From positions 310,001 to 374,000 of the forward strand of contig NZ_JAPWGX010000001.1 in the NCBI RefSeq assembly GCF_027213965.1: a stretch of DNA of 64,000 bases, given 5' to 3'. This stretch comes from Maritalea porphyrae. GTDB taxonomy: Bacteria; Pseudomonadota; Alphaproteobacteria; Rhizobiales; Devosiaceae. A program made the position numbers and the translations under genes. This document shows, piece after piece, positions 1 to 6,824 of this stretch; positions within the stretch are counted from its first letter, which is position 1; each line of letters opens with the position of its first letter. The notes beneath the pieces are model-generated. The model did no database searches. It was not told the DNA's origin and saw nothing but the letters and a program-made list of their open reading frames with translations.

Positions 1-1
1 C

Positions 2-394
2 GAGATCGCTTCAATTGCGGGTACACCATTTGATTATCGCACCTTGCGGTCTTTTGCCGATTTGGACCCTGACCGCCTTGGCATGGACATGGCATATGTG
101 CTGCCCGCGGACCGAGATTTGGACGACCCGGTTGCGCAAGTGAAGGCACCAAATGGCGTTACGCTGCGACTTTGGACTGATCAGCCGTGTTTACAGACCT
201 ATAATGGCAACAATCAAACGGTCCAGACCAGTGGCGCATCGGGTCGACCATTTGGTCGCTGTTCAGCCATTTGCATAGAGCCACAAAGGCATTCAAACGC
301 GGTCAACACGCCCGCCTTCCCAAGCATTATCGTGACGCCTGAGATGCCTTATGCCTATCGAACGGCGATCGAGATCCAGTCCACAAGTGCATGA
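2..394 (+). CDS. Aldose 1-epimerase (galactose mutarotase), C-terminal part, cut by window edge
   Basis: The frame is open from base 2, so the start lies outside the window; about 130 C-terminal residues are visible. The fragment carries features of the GalM-type mutarotase fold: a GTPFDYR segment near the left edge, then TDQPCLQTYNGN, ICIEPQRHSNAVN and a FPSIIVTPEMPY tail, where the Glu of the IEPQ element corresponds to the usual catalytic base. The family interconverts alpha and beta anomers of aldoses in the cytoplasm. The gene ends with TGA and is followed by about 150 bp with no gene. Upstream neighbours are not visible, so its sugar pathway cannot be inferred. Confidence 0.85.
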   Translation, partial: EIASIAGTPFDYRTLRSFADLDPDRLGMDMAYVLPADRDLDDPVAQVKAPNGVTLRLWTDQPCLQTYNGNNQTVQTSGASGRPFGRCSAICIEPQRHSNAVNTPAFPSIIVTPEMPYAYRTAIEIQSTSA

Positions 395-543
395 TCCGTA
401 TATAGTTTTGATTGTTGCTTTATGAAATAATGTAATCGTATACAATAACCAATGGTGGTAAGCTTCCTGTATTTTAAGAAAATGCTTCCATAATTTATTA
501 ACATGCAAATCATACTGTACGTATAATTGCTTAGAGGATTGCG

Positions 544-882
544 ATGCATAACACAGATATAATTCAGGATTATCACGCCCACATCTACTTTGGCAGCGTA
601 ACGGCTGGGCTGGCCAAGGAACTATGCGAAAATGCCGTAGAGCAATTTGGCGTCAAAATGGGTCGCATGCACGAAAAACCTGTTGGACCGCACCCAATGT
701 GGTCTTGCCAACTCACCGCAACAACGGATCAATTTGCTGAACTGCTTCCCTGGCTGGCGCTTAACCGAAACAGTCTAATCATTTTCGCCCATCCGCAGAC
801 GGGAAATGATTTGATCGATCACCGCGATCGTGGAATTTGGTTGGGCGCGGGCTTGGAACTAGATTTCAGCGTTTTTGACTAA
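544..882 (+). CDS. DOPA 4,5-dioxygenase family protein
   Basis: A 112-residue protein with the family's opening DYHAHIYF histidine motif, a central HPMWSCQL segment and a second His-rich stretch (IIFAHPQTGNDLIDH) near residues 80-92. These match the small extradiol-type DOPA dioxygenase family (PF08883). That family includes plant/fungal DOPA 4,5-dioxygenases and many bacterial members of unknown substrate. The start is supported by GAGG 8 bases before the ATG. It is a single-gene unit that ends at a strong bidirectional hairpin. The true substrate in this bacterium cannot be told from sequence. Confidence 0.8.
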   Translation: MHNTDIIQDYHAHIYFGSVTAGLAKELCENAVEQFGVKMGRMHEKPVGPHPMWSCQLTATTDQFAELLPWLALNRNSLIIFAHPQTGNDLIDHRDRGIWLGAGLELDFSVFD

Positions 883-885
883 AAA

Positions 886-913
886 AGCCCCGGCAAAGCC
901 GGGGCTCATTTTT
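886..913. terminator. Bidirectional rho-independent terminator
   Basis: A perfect 9-bp stem (AGCCCCGGC / GCCGGGGCT) with an AAA loop is flanked by an A-run on the left and a T-run on the right, so it can end transcription on both strands. It sits between the convergent DOPA-dioxygenase-like and M20 hydrolase genes. Confidence 0.9.
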
Positions 914-935
914 GATTGAAACGGCTGGTGCCTTG

Positions 936-2102
936 CTATGCAGGCATGCCTTTTTCGACCAGTTTGACCATATAAGAACATCCCGTTGGGATAATTTCGT
1001 CATTAAAATCATAGTCGGGGTGATGAACGCCTGCGGTATCGCCCTGCCCCAAGAAAATATAAGCGCCTGGACGCTCGTTGAGCATGAACGAAAAGTCTTC
1101 GGCGCCCATCACTGGGTCGGTGTCGTCCACAACACGGTCTTCGCCCGCAATTTCCTTGGCGACTTCAACTGCGAATTTCGTACGTTCAGCATCGTTGATG
1201 GTGACAGGGTACTCGCGGTTATATTGCAGTGAAATCTCAGCGCCGTGCATTTCGCCGATTGATTTGCAGATCTGTTTGAGCCGCTCTTCGGCCAGGTCGC
1301 GCACATCTTCGTCCAATGTGCGTATCGTGCCCGAAAGCTTGGCCGCGTGTGGGATCACATTGTCCGTATCGCCTGCATGGAAGGTGGTAACCGAAACAAC
1401 GATTGATTGAAGCGGATTGGTGTTGCGCGAAGCGATCTTTTGGAAAGCCTGCACCAAATCGGTGCCAACGATAATCGGGTCAATGCCCGCGTGCGGCCGT
1501 GCGGCGTGTGCGCCTTTGCCCACGATATCAATATAGAATGTATCGGCTGCAGCCATCAATGGCCCAGGGCGAATGGCAAAATTGCCGACAGCCCGCCCCG
1601 GTGCATTGTGAAGGCCATAGACTTCATGAATGCCAAAACGGTCCATCAAACCGTCTTTCACCATTTCATTGCCGCCGCCGCCACCTTCTTCTGCCGGTTG
1701 GAAAATCACAATCGCTGTACCATCAAAATTGCGCGTTTCAGCCAAATATTTGGCAGCGCCCAGCAACATTGTGGTGTGGCCATCGTGGCCGCAAGCATGC
1801 ATTACGCCCGGATTGGTTGATTTATACTCATGTGGCTGCGCCTCAACAATTGGCAGGGCATCCATATCAGCGCGCAAACCAATCACCCGACCCGATATGT
1901 TGGTTTTTCCTTTGATCACACCTACAACGCCAGTTCGGCCAATGCCTGTGACCACCTCGTCAAGGCCAAACTCTTTGAGCTTTTCAGCCACCAGAGCGGA
2001 CGTGCGGTGCTCTTGAAACCCCAACTCAGGATGCGCGTGAATATCGCGCCGGATTTGAGTGAGTTCTTCATGGAATTCAGAAATTCGATTGATAACTGGC
2101 AT
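936..2102 (-). CDS. M20 family amidohydrolase (hippurate hydrolase / N-acyl-amino-acid deacylase type)
   Basis: A 388-residue M20D-type metallopeptidase. The metal-binding signature HACGHDGHTTMLLG lies near residue 100, PAEEGGGGG supplies the catalytic Glu pair, GLHN and MAAADTF follow, and the C-terminal metal ligand is in MGAEDFSF. The family removes acyl, aminobenzoyl or indole-acetyl groups from amino acids (HipO, AbgB, IAA-amino acid hydrolases). Sequence alone does not choose among these. The start at 2102 is preferred over an upstream TTG-type extension because AAGGGGA lies 6 bases before it. It is monocistronic, with a promoter region rich in TTGCA dyads. Confidence 0.85.
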   Translation of the reverse strand: MPVINRISEFHEELTQIRRDIHAHPELGFQEHRTSALVAEKLKEFGLDEVVTGIGRTGVVGVIKGKTNISGRVIGLRADMDALPIVEAQPHEYKSTNPGVMHACGHDGHTTMLLGAAKYLAETRNFDGTAIVIFQPAEEGGGGGNEMVKDGLMDRFGIHEVYGLHNAPGRAVGNFAIRPGPLMAAADTFYIDIVGKGAHAARPHAGIDPIIVGTDLVQAFQKIASRNTNPLQSIVVSVTTFHAGDTDNVIPHAAKLSGTIRTLDEDVRDLAEERLKQICKSIGEMHGAEISLQYNREYPVTINDAERTKFAVEVAKEIAGEDRVVDDTDPVMGAEDFSFMLNERPGAYIFLGQGDTAGVHHPDYDFNDEIIPTGCSYMVKLVEKGMPA

Positions 2103-2119
2103 AATTGTCCCCTTGGAAA

Positions 2120-2182
2120 TTGCAATTGGTGCAACCAATTTTTACATATACGAGCATGGCAATTTGTTAATTGCAATTGCAA
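2120..2182. promoter_or_regulatory. Two TTGCA/TGCAA dyads upstream of the M20 hydrolase
   Basis: TTGCA-N5-TGCAA at 2120-2134 and the perfect 12-bp palindrome TTGCAATTGCAA at 2171-2182 lie 18 and 69 bases before the M20 start, about five helical turns apart. Repetition of the same half-site suggests an operator. The cognate regulator is unknown, and the remainder of 2103-2392 shows no gene. Confidence 0.45.
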
Positions 2183-2392
2183 AATTGGCATCATCTTATG
2201 CGTGATCACGCAATGTTGGCTTGAAGCCAGCCCCATCAACGCCTAGATGGGAAGAAGTGCGATTTACGATAAGTTTAGGCGAATCATAAACTGTCCGATA
2301 GAAATCGCATCGCGTTTGATTTACAAAGAAGCAAATCACGCACACCTCACGCCCTTTGAAGGGGCCATAAGCTGAATAACAGGATGAACAAT

Positions 2393-2974
2393 ATGGCTGA
2401 CGAAAAAGACAAAGCTAAGGACGAGCAAGACAGCGCATCGGTAGAAAAGCTGCTCTTTAAAAGCCGTACTGTGCTGATTACGGGTGAAATTAACGACAAG
2501 CTTGCACGCGAAGCCTCTGCGCGCCTCTTGGCTTTGGCCGAAGACAATGATGATCCCATCAACGTCTATATTTCATCACCAGGTGGCCATGTTGAAAGTG
2601 GCGACATGGTGCATGACATTATCAAGTTTATCAAACCAACTGTGCGCACCATTGGCTCTGGCTGGGTCGCAAGCGCGGGCGCTTTGATCTTCATTGGTGC
2701 ACAAAAACAAAACCGTCTTTGCTTGCCCAACACACGCTTCTTGATGCATCAGCCATCTGGCGGTGTTGGTGGCCAAGTGTCGGATATTCAAATTCAGGCA
2801 GATCAAATCAAATTGATGCGTCGACGTTTTGAAGAATTGTTCGCACTCGCCACAGGCAAAACACCTGAGCAAATCGAAAAAGACACAAAACGTGATTTCT
2901 GGTTGAACACAGACGAAGCTTTGGCTTACGGCTTGCTGGGCAAAGTCATCACCAGCGCTGACGAACTGAAGTAG
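2393..2974 (+). CDS. clpP: ClpP-family protease proteolytic subunit (paralogue)
   Basis: A 193-residue ClpP-like serine protease. The nucleophile Ser is in GWVASAGALIF, the His in FLMHQPSGG, and a KDTKRD segment aligns with the Asp of canonical ClpP, so the triad looks intact. The SSPGG substrate-binding strand is also present. The expected role is a tetradecameric barrel fed by a Clp ATPase. It differs from housekeeping ClpP in the N-terminal region and is not next to clpX or tig, so it is probably an accessory paralogue. ATG at 2393 is chosen over ATG at 2384 because AGGA sits 8 bases before 2393 but overlaps the other codon. Confidence 0.85.
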   Translation: MADEKDKAKDEQDSASVEKLLFKSRTVLITGEINDKLAREASARLLALAEDNDDPINVYISSPGGHVESGDMVHDIIKFIKPTVRTIGSGWVASAGALIFIGAQKQNRLCLPNTRFLMHQPSGGVGGQVSDIQIQADQIKLMRRRFEELFALATGKTPEQIEKDTKRDFWLNTDEALAYGLLGKVITSADELK

Positions 2975-3000
2975 TTTTGAGCAGCATCTATTGATTTTGA

Positions 3001-3026
3001 AACGCGCCCTTGTGGCGCGTTTTTTG
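3001..3026 (+). terminator. Rho-independent terminator after clpP paralogue
   Basis: Stem AACGCGCC / GGCGCGTT with a 5-base loop, followed by TTTTT. It separates the ClpP gene from the YCII gene that starts 17 bases further on. Confidence 0.85.
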
Positions 3027-3042
3027 TTTCGGAGGAAATGAG

Positions 3043-3324
3043 ATGAATAACTTTGTTGTCGATCTGGAATATTTGGTGCCACTTGAGCAAATTGAGCCGT
3101 ACATGGATGGGCACATGGACTATATTGTTCGTGGACGTGATCTGGGCTTGTTCGTGTCTTGGGGGCCAAAGGTGCCGCGCACGGGCGGTGTGATTATTGC
3201 ACAGTCAGAAACCCGCGCGGAACTTGAAGCCTTTTGCAACACCGATCCATTTGTTGTGGAAGGCGTTTCCAAAATGGCCATCACAGAATTTGTGGCGCGC
3301 CGGCCCATTACCCATAAACAATAG
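3043..3324 (+). CDS. YCII-related domain protein
   Basis: A 93-residue single-domain protein of the YCII/YciI family (dimeric alpha-beta barrel, about 90-100 residues). Visible family features are the early hydrophobic strand with an acidic patch, a GHMDYI His/Asp element near residue 25, a SGP-like SWGPKVPRTGG turn, and the late FVVEGVSK strand. Family functions are poorly defined; YciI homologues show dehydrochlorinase-like or putative lyase activity. The start at 3043 is fixed by a strong GGAGGAAATGAG leader; a longer upstream reading has no ribosome-binding site. It stands alone and ends 3 bp before the convergent XRE-cupin gene. Confidence 0.75.
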   Translation: MNNFVVDLEYLVPLEQIEPYMDGHMDYIVRGRDLGLFVSWGPKVPRTGGVIIAQSETRAELEAFCNTDPFVVEGVSKMAITEFVARRPITHKQ

Positions 3325-3327
3325 CAT

Positions 3328-3882
3328 TTAGTCGCTGGCGCGGCTCTGCATAACCAAAATGAATGTCACGCGGTCGGTTTTCGCTCGGTACATATGCGCC
3401 TCATCCGCGGGATAGCGGAAATAGTCGCCCGCTTTAAGCGTTTCTGGTTTATCAGATGGCCCAACAATGAGCTCCCCATCCACAACAATAACATGCTCGA
3501 CAGTGCCTTTGGGATGCGGCACCGCTTTGCGGGCCTCCCCTTTAGACAGGTGCACACGATATAAGTCGCGGTGTGCGTTTGGCGGACAACTGGCCAGCAG
3601 AGCTGCGGTCAGATCTGTCATAGTGCTATCGATCAACTCCCCCTCATCCACTCGAATAAGCGTTATATCTGGGGCCGCCACTTCAAACAGATAACTAAAC
3701 GGCACGTCCAACGCATATGCAATTGCCCAAAGCGTTTCGATGTTCGGGTTCCCCTGCCCACTCTCGAGCTGCGACAGCGTGGATTTTGACAAATTCGCCT
3801 TTTTAGCGAGCGCGGACAGGCTTAACCCCGCTTTTTCTCGCTCTCGACACACAGCTTTCGCAATAAGCGCGTTTGGGGTCAC
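3328..3882 (-). CDS. XRE-family regulator with C-terminal cupin domain
   Basis: About 184 residues. An N-terminal XRE helix-turn-helix (LSLSALAKKANLSKSTLSQLE, about residues 20-40) is followed by a C-terminal cupin_2 barrel with the HPKGTVEHVIVV...GELIVG metal/ligand strand pattern and a GDYFRYPADEAHMY strand. Such two-domain regulators sense small molecules and usually repress or activate a divergent operon. GTG at 3882 is preferred: it has GTGGAG 6 bases upstream, whereas the TTG at 3906 lies inside a palindrome and has no ribosome-binding site. Divergence from azlCD and two matching palindromes between them suggest it controls amino-acid export and its own gene. Confidence 0.8.
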   Translation of the reverse strand: MTPNALIAKAVCREREKAGLSLSALAKKANLSKSTLSQLESGQGNPNIETLWAIAYALDVPFSYLFEVAAPDITLIRVDEGELIDSTMTDLTAALLASCPPNAHRDLYRVHLSKGEARKAVPHPKGTVEHVIVVDGELIVGPSDKPETLKAGDYFRYPADEAHMYRAKTDRVTFILVMQSRASD

Positions 3883-3900
3883 ACTAATCTCCACAAGAAT

Positions 3901-3956
3901 GAACAACGTTCGGTTTGACGAACAGGCAATTTGTCCATTATAACGAACATTGTTCG
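3901..3956. promoter_or_regulatory. Paired palindromic operators between XRE-cupin gene and azlCD
   Basis: GAACAACGTTC (3901-3911) and GAACATTGTTC (3945-3955, extended to CGAACATTGTTCG) share the pattern GAACA-NN-GTTC with centres 44 bp apart, about four helical turns. A further half-site GAACA is at 3920-3924. The first copy lies in the leader of the XRE gene, the second 35 bp before azlC. Binding by the adjacent XRE-cupin protein is inference. Confidence 0.6.
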
Positions 3957-3990
3957 ATGAGGTAAAGTTGATTTACACTAGCGAGGTCAC

Positions 3991-4701
3991 ATGACTGCAT
4001 CAAAAGTTGGAGCTGCTGGGAAGTCAGATTGGCTGCAAGGCTTCACAGACGCACTGCCAATTCTGATCGCCATTATTCCATTTGGCGCTTTGTTTGGTGC
4101 GGTTGCTGTAAAGTCGGGCCTTGATATTCCAACTGCCGTGTTTGCTTCCGCTAGTATCTACGCGGGGGCTAGTCAGTTTGTTATGCTCGATTTGCTCGGA
4201 CAACAAGTGCCGGTCTGGTCGATCATTCTGGCCGTGTTCGCCGTGAATTTCCGTCACGTGCTTTATTCTGCGTCGTTGAGCCAGCATTTGGAGCGCTTTA
4301 GCCCTATGCAAAAAGCACTCAGTTTCTTCTTTCTGGTCGATCCCCAGTTTGCCACAGGCGAAGCGCGGGCGGAAAAAGACAAACTGACGCCAGCTTACTA
4401 TTTTGGGTATGCCGCACCTCTTTACTCTACTTGGATTTTTGTGAGCTGGATGGGCGCGCTGTTCGGCGGTCTAATTGAAGACCCTGCGGTCTACGGCATC
4501 GATTTTATTCTGCCGCTTTATTTCATGGGCCTTGTTATGGGCTTTCGCCAGCGCCGGTTTTTTTGGCCTATTTTGGGTGTCAGCGCAACTGTCTCAATGA
4601 TCGCCTATTTCACGTTGGGCAACCCTTGGCATATCGCAGCGGGTGGTATTGCGGGCATGTTGCTTGGCGCTGCCATGAGCAAACCACCGGAGGCAGAATA
4701 A
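3991..4701 (+). CDS. azlC: AzlC family branched-chain amino acid exporter subunit
   Basis: A 236-residue integral membrane protein with the AzlC pattern: IPFGALFGAVAVKSGLD early, SIYAGASQFVMLDLL, and FAVNFRHVLYSASLS. Several hydrophobic spans run to the C-terminus. AzlC forms a two-component exporter of branched-chain amino acids (and analogues) with the small AzlD. A GAGGTCAC site precedes the ATG. The stop overlaps the azlD start as TAATG, indicating translational coupling. It is divergent from the XRE-cupin regulator. Confidence 0.9.
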   Translation: MTASKVGAAGKSDWLQGFTDALPILIAIIPFGALFGAVAVKSGLDIPTAVFASASIYAGASQFVMLDLLGQQVPVWSIILAVFAVNFRHVLYSASLSQHLERFSPMQKALSFFFLVDPQFATGEARAEKDKLTPAYYFGYAAPLYSTWIFVSWMGALFGGLIEDPAVYGIDFILPLYFMGLVMGFRQRRFFWPILGVSATVSMIAYFTLGNPWHIAAGGIAGMLLGAAMSKPPEAE

Positions 4702-4997
4702 TGTCCAACACCGTATGGATTATTCTTGCATGCGCTGCAGTCACTTACCTGACAAGATGCGGCGGACATTTGATCATCTCGCAATTTGGCGAAATCCACC
4801 ATCGGCTACGCGCTGCCCTTGCAGCCGTACCAACGGCGGTGTTGACGGCGCTGGTCGCGCCATCATTTCTGACCCATGGACTCGCTGAAGGATTGGCCAT
4901 CAGCGCTGCTGCGTTGATCGCATTGCGTTTCTCTATCATCATCAGCACGTTTGCCAGTCTGATCATACTTGTTGGCTTGCGTACAATAATTGGCTAG
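4701..4997 (+). CDS. azlD: AzlD family membrane protein, partner of AzlC
   Basis: A 98-residue protein with three to four hydrophobic spans. It has the AzlD hallmark TYLTRCGGH near residue 20, a RRAL-like basic loop (HHRLRAALAAVP), and an apolar C-terminus. It serves as the small subunit of the branched-chain amino-acid exporter. CCGGAGG lies 8 bases before the ATG, inside the azlC 3' end. Its last 4 bases overlap the convergent PEP-mutase-family gene. Confidence 0.88.
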   Translation: MSNTVWIILACAAVTYLTRCGGHLIISQFGEIHHRLRAALAAVPTAVLTALVAPSFLTHGLAEGLAISAAALIALRFSIIISTFASLIILVGLRTIIG

Positions 4998-5803
4998 CGC
5001 TTGATTAGCTTTTCAATTTGATCGCCCGAAATCGAGTTGCCGAGCAAAGACAAGTCGCCATCGCCAAACATGGCAGTCGCTGCGTCAAATATCGCGCGGT
5101 GCGTAATCCGCGCCAGGCTTGACCCTAGACTAATACGGGCGACGCCCACGTTTGCAAATTCAGCAACAGTGTTTTGGGTAAATGGTCCGGCGCAAATGGC
5201 GTTGATCGGGCCCTCAACTTCACGACAAATCCGGGCAACATCGTCTATTGTGCCCGGCATAGGCGCGAACAACACGTCGGCACCCGCTTTTTGGAAAGCT
5301 TGTAAACGTCGGATGGCCTCGTCCAAATCATATTTGGCGTGCATCACGCCGTCCGCACGTGCGGTCAGCACAAAGTCATAGGGCAAAGCCCGCGCCGCTT
5401 CAGCCGCGGCTTCAATCCGCTCCACTGCCCGCTCAAACGCATAGGGTTCAGTTGTGGGCAGGTCCATGTCTTCGATCCCACAGCCTGCAATGCCAATTGT
5501 GTCAGACGCTTTGATGGTCTTGACCACATCGTCAAGCGTTGGACCGAAACCGTTTTCAAAGTCGCCGTTCAGTGGCACGTTGACCGCTCTATTCAATTCA
5601 TCGGCATGGGCAAGTGCATCGTCACGAGAGATTTCGCCCAAATCTCCAACACCTTGCACAAATGCCAAGGCGGCAGAAGATGTAGCAACCGCTTTCGCAC
5701 CCAGGCTTTCCATCATGCGCGCAGACCCAATGTCCCAAGCATTTGCAAGAATAAAGGGATCACCGGATTGGTGCAGTTTTCTGAAATCTGATGGCTGTGA
5801 CAT
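4994..5803 (-). CDS. Isocitrate lyase / phosphoenolpyruvate mutase family protein
   Basis: A 269-residue TIM-barrel protein. It has the family's early segment LANAWDIGSARMMESLGAKAVATSS, a central GIEDMD metal-binding strand near residue 112, VLTARADG around 145, and FAPMPG. The family contains 2-methylisocitrate lyase, oxaloacetate decarboxylase, PEP mutase and carboxyvinyl-carboxyphosphonate phosphorylmutase. The isocitrate-lyase catalytic Cys loop (KKCGH) is not visible, so a decarboxylase, hydrolase or mutase role is more likely than true isocitrate cleavage. The start is supported by GGAGAG. No operon partner points to a substrate. Confidence 0.8.
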   Translation of the reverse strand: MSQPSDFRKLHQSGDPFILANAWDIGSARMMESLGAKAVATSSAALAFVQGVGDLGEISRDDALAHADELNRAVNVPLNGDFENGFGPTLDDVVKTIKASDTIGIAGCGIEDMDLPTTEPYAFERAVERIEAAAEAARALPYDFVLTARADGVMHAKYDLDEAIRRLQAFQKAGADVLFAPMPGTIDDVARICREVEGPINAICAGPFTQNTVAEFANVGVARISLGSSLARITHRAIFDAATAMFGDGDLSLLGNSISGDQIEKLIKR

Positions 5804-5890
5804 GATGCTCTCCGCGGCACTAGAATGTATGTTTAGGTCAGTATTATTGACTTAAATAATATCAGAGTGCAAGTTCGACGCAGTCGGCAA

Positions 5891-6190
5891 TCAGGCGTTG
5901 AAGGAAAAGTCTTCCCAATCAAGGCTTTCTAGCTCTTCACGAAAAGCAAACCGCACAAGGTGGTTTTCGGTCACTTTTTTGGTGCGATCCAATGCTTCTT
6001 GATCTAGGGCATCGATTAGCATGTTCAAACCTTGATGGTCGGCGTTCAGGTTGACAGTGCCAAACTCGAATTTGATGTAGCCCTTATCGCCTTCATATGC
6101 CGCGTCGATCTTATGCGCGAAGTGCTTGACCAATTGGCCCAAATAGCGCTCGCCTTTTTCTGTTTTAAATATTGCAGTTGATCGTTTCAT
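5891..6190 (-). CDS. DUF2218 domain-containing protein
   Basis: A 99-residue protein that spans a full DUF2218 domain. It opens with a TEKGERYLGQLVKHFAHK-like helix, has a central YIKFEFGTVNL beta segment, and ends in an acidic ENHLVRFAFREE tail. Bacterial DUF2218 proteins are small, lack signal peptides and often sit near iron or siderophore genes; no function is established. It is a single gene, preceded by a 5' region with several hairpins at 6238-6343 that could belong to its leader. Confidence 0.8.
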   Translation of the reverse strand: MKRSTAIFKTEKGERYLGQLVKHFAHKIDAAYEGDKGYIKFEFGTVNLNADHQGLNMLIDALDQEALDRTKKVTENHLVRFAFREELESLDWEDFSFNA

Positions 6191-6824
6191 ATCGGATTTC
6201 TCGCTTTATGAGTTGAGATTGACGCTTATGCGGCAGTGCCGAAGATGCGGGGAAAACCCCTCATCTCCGGCTCCACATTGCTGACCAAAGGTCGCAGCGT
6301 CAGCAAATCGTTCGTGCATCAAGCACGTCCACATTAAAGTGGATTTTCATAATCCAATTAATTCTTAACCGCAGAATTTCAAACAAGCAACAATAAAATC
6401 AATAGTTTAGAACGTTTCTAAACTATTGATCATTTGGGATTTCTTTATAGAAGACAGACCGCTCATGGTGGGGAAGCGAAGGCAACTTCGGTACTCTGAT
6501 CTTCGCGCTTTCGCGCCACGTCACAAAACAAACCAGTTTTGATGCGGTAATGGGCACGGTTGAAATATGCGGATGAGTTCGACCTAATTCATGGGTGCGC
6601 TTGGTTTCGACCATGGGACAATCCTATGCAATCAATCTAAAGAATAGCCCCTTCTAATAAACATGATATTTATAGTCAAGTTTAAACTCACCCGTGACGT
6701 CGCCTACCTTACGAATATTTAATGCGGTTAAGTATAGAGTTTGTTTGACCCGATCCGCTCAGCAAACTAGCGATATTGGGGGGAAACACGACGGTGTTTC
6801 GTTATTGCATTGTAGGAACCACCG
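6191..6824. other. Gene-poor region with consecutive hairpins, no supported gene
   Basis: No convincing protein gene is seen in these 634 bases; a 63-codon minus-strand frame at 6423-6614 has only weak support. A long stem with symmetric internal loops occupies 6238-6271 (GCCG, GATG and GGGG arms around an AAAA loop). It is followed by GCTGAC/GTCAGC arms at 6280-6304, CGTGC/GCACG at 6313-6327 and TCCAC/GTGGA at 6328-6343. These four structures in tandem suggest a structured leader of the DUF2218 mRNA or a small RNA. A 31-bp inverted repeat follows, and GAAACAC/GTGTTTC at 6783-6800 lies in the flippase leader. Confidence 0.5.
6399..6429. promoter_or_regulatory. AT-rich 14-bp perfect inverted repeat
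   Basis: Arms TCAATAGTTTAGAA and TTCTAAACTATTGA are separated only by CGT. There is no adjacent T-run and almost no G+C in the stem, so a protein-binding operator is more likely than an intrinsic terminator. No partner gene is adjacent. Confidence 0.5.

Noticed and set aside
4994-5803. Assignment as 2-methylisocitrate lyase (PrpB)
   Set aside because: The isocitrate/methylisocitrate lyase catalytic Cys loop is not visible and no prp genes are nearby; only the superfamily is supported.
6238-6343. Known riboswitch (SAM-II, SAH, glycine, TPP)
   Set aside because: The hairpin series does not show the conserved core sequences of these classes as I know them, so it is reported only as a structured region.
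6423-6614. 63-codon minus-strand frame
   Set aside because: Only a weak AGGA precedes its ATG, its end lies in the 31-bp inverted repeat, and the protein resembles no family known to me. Left as unsupported.
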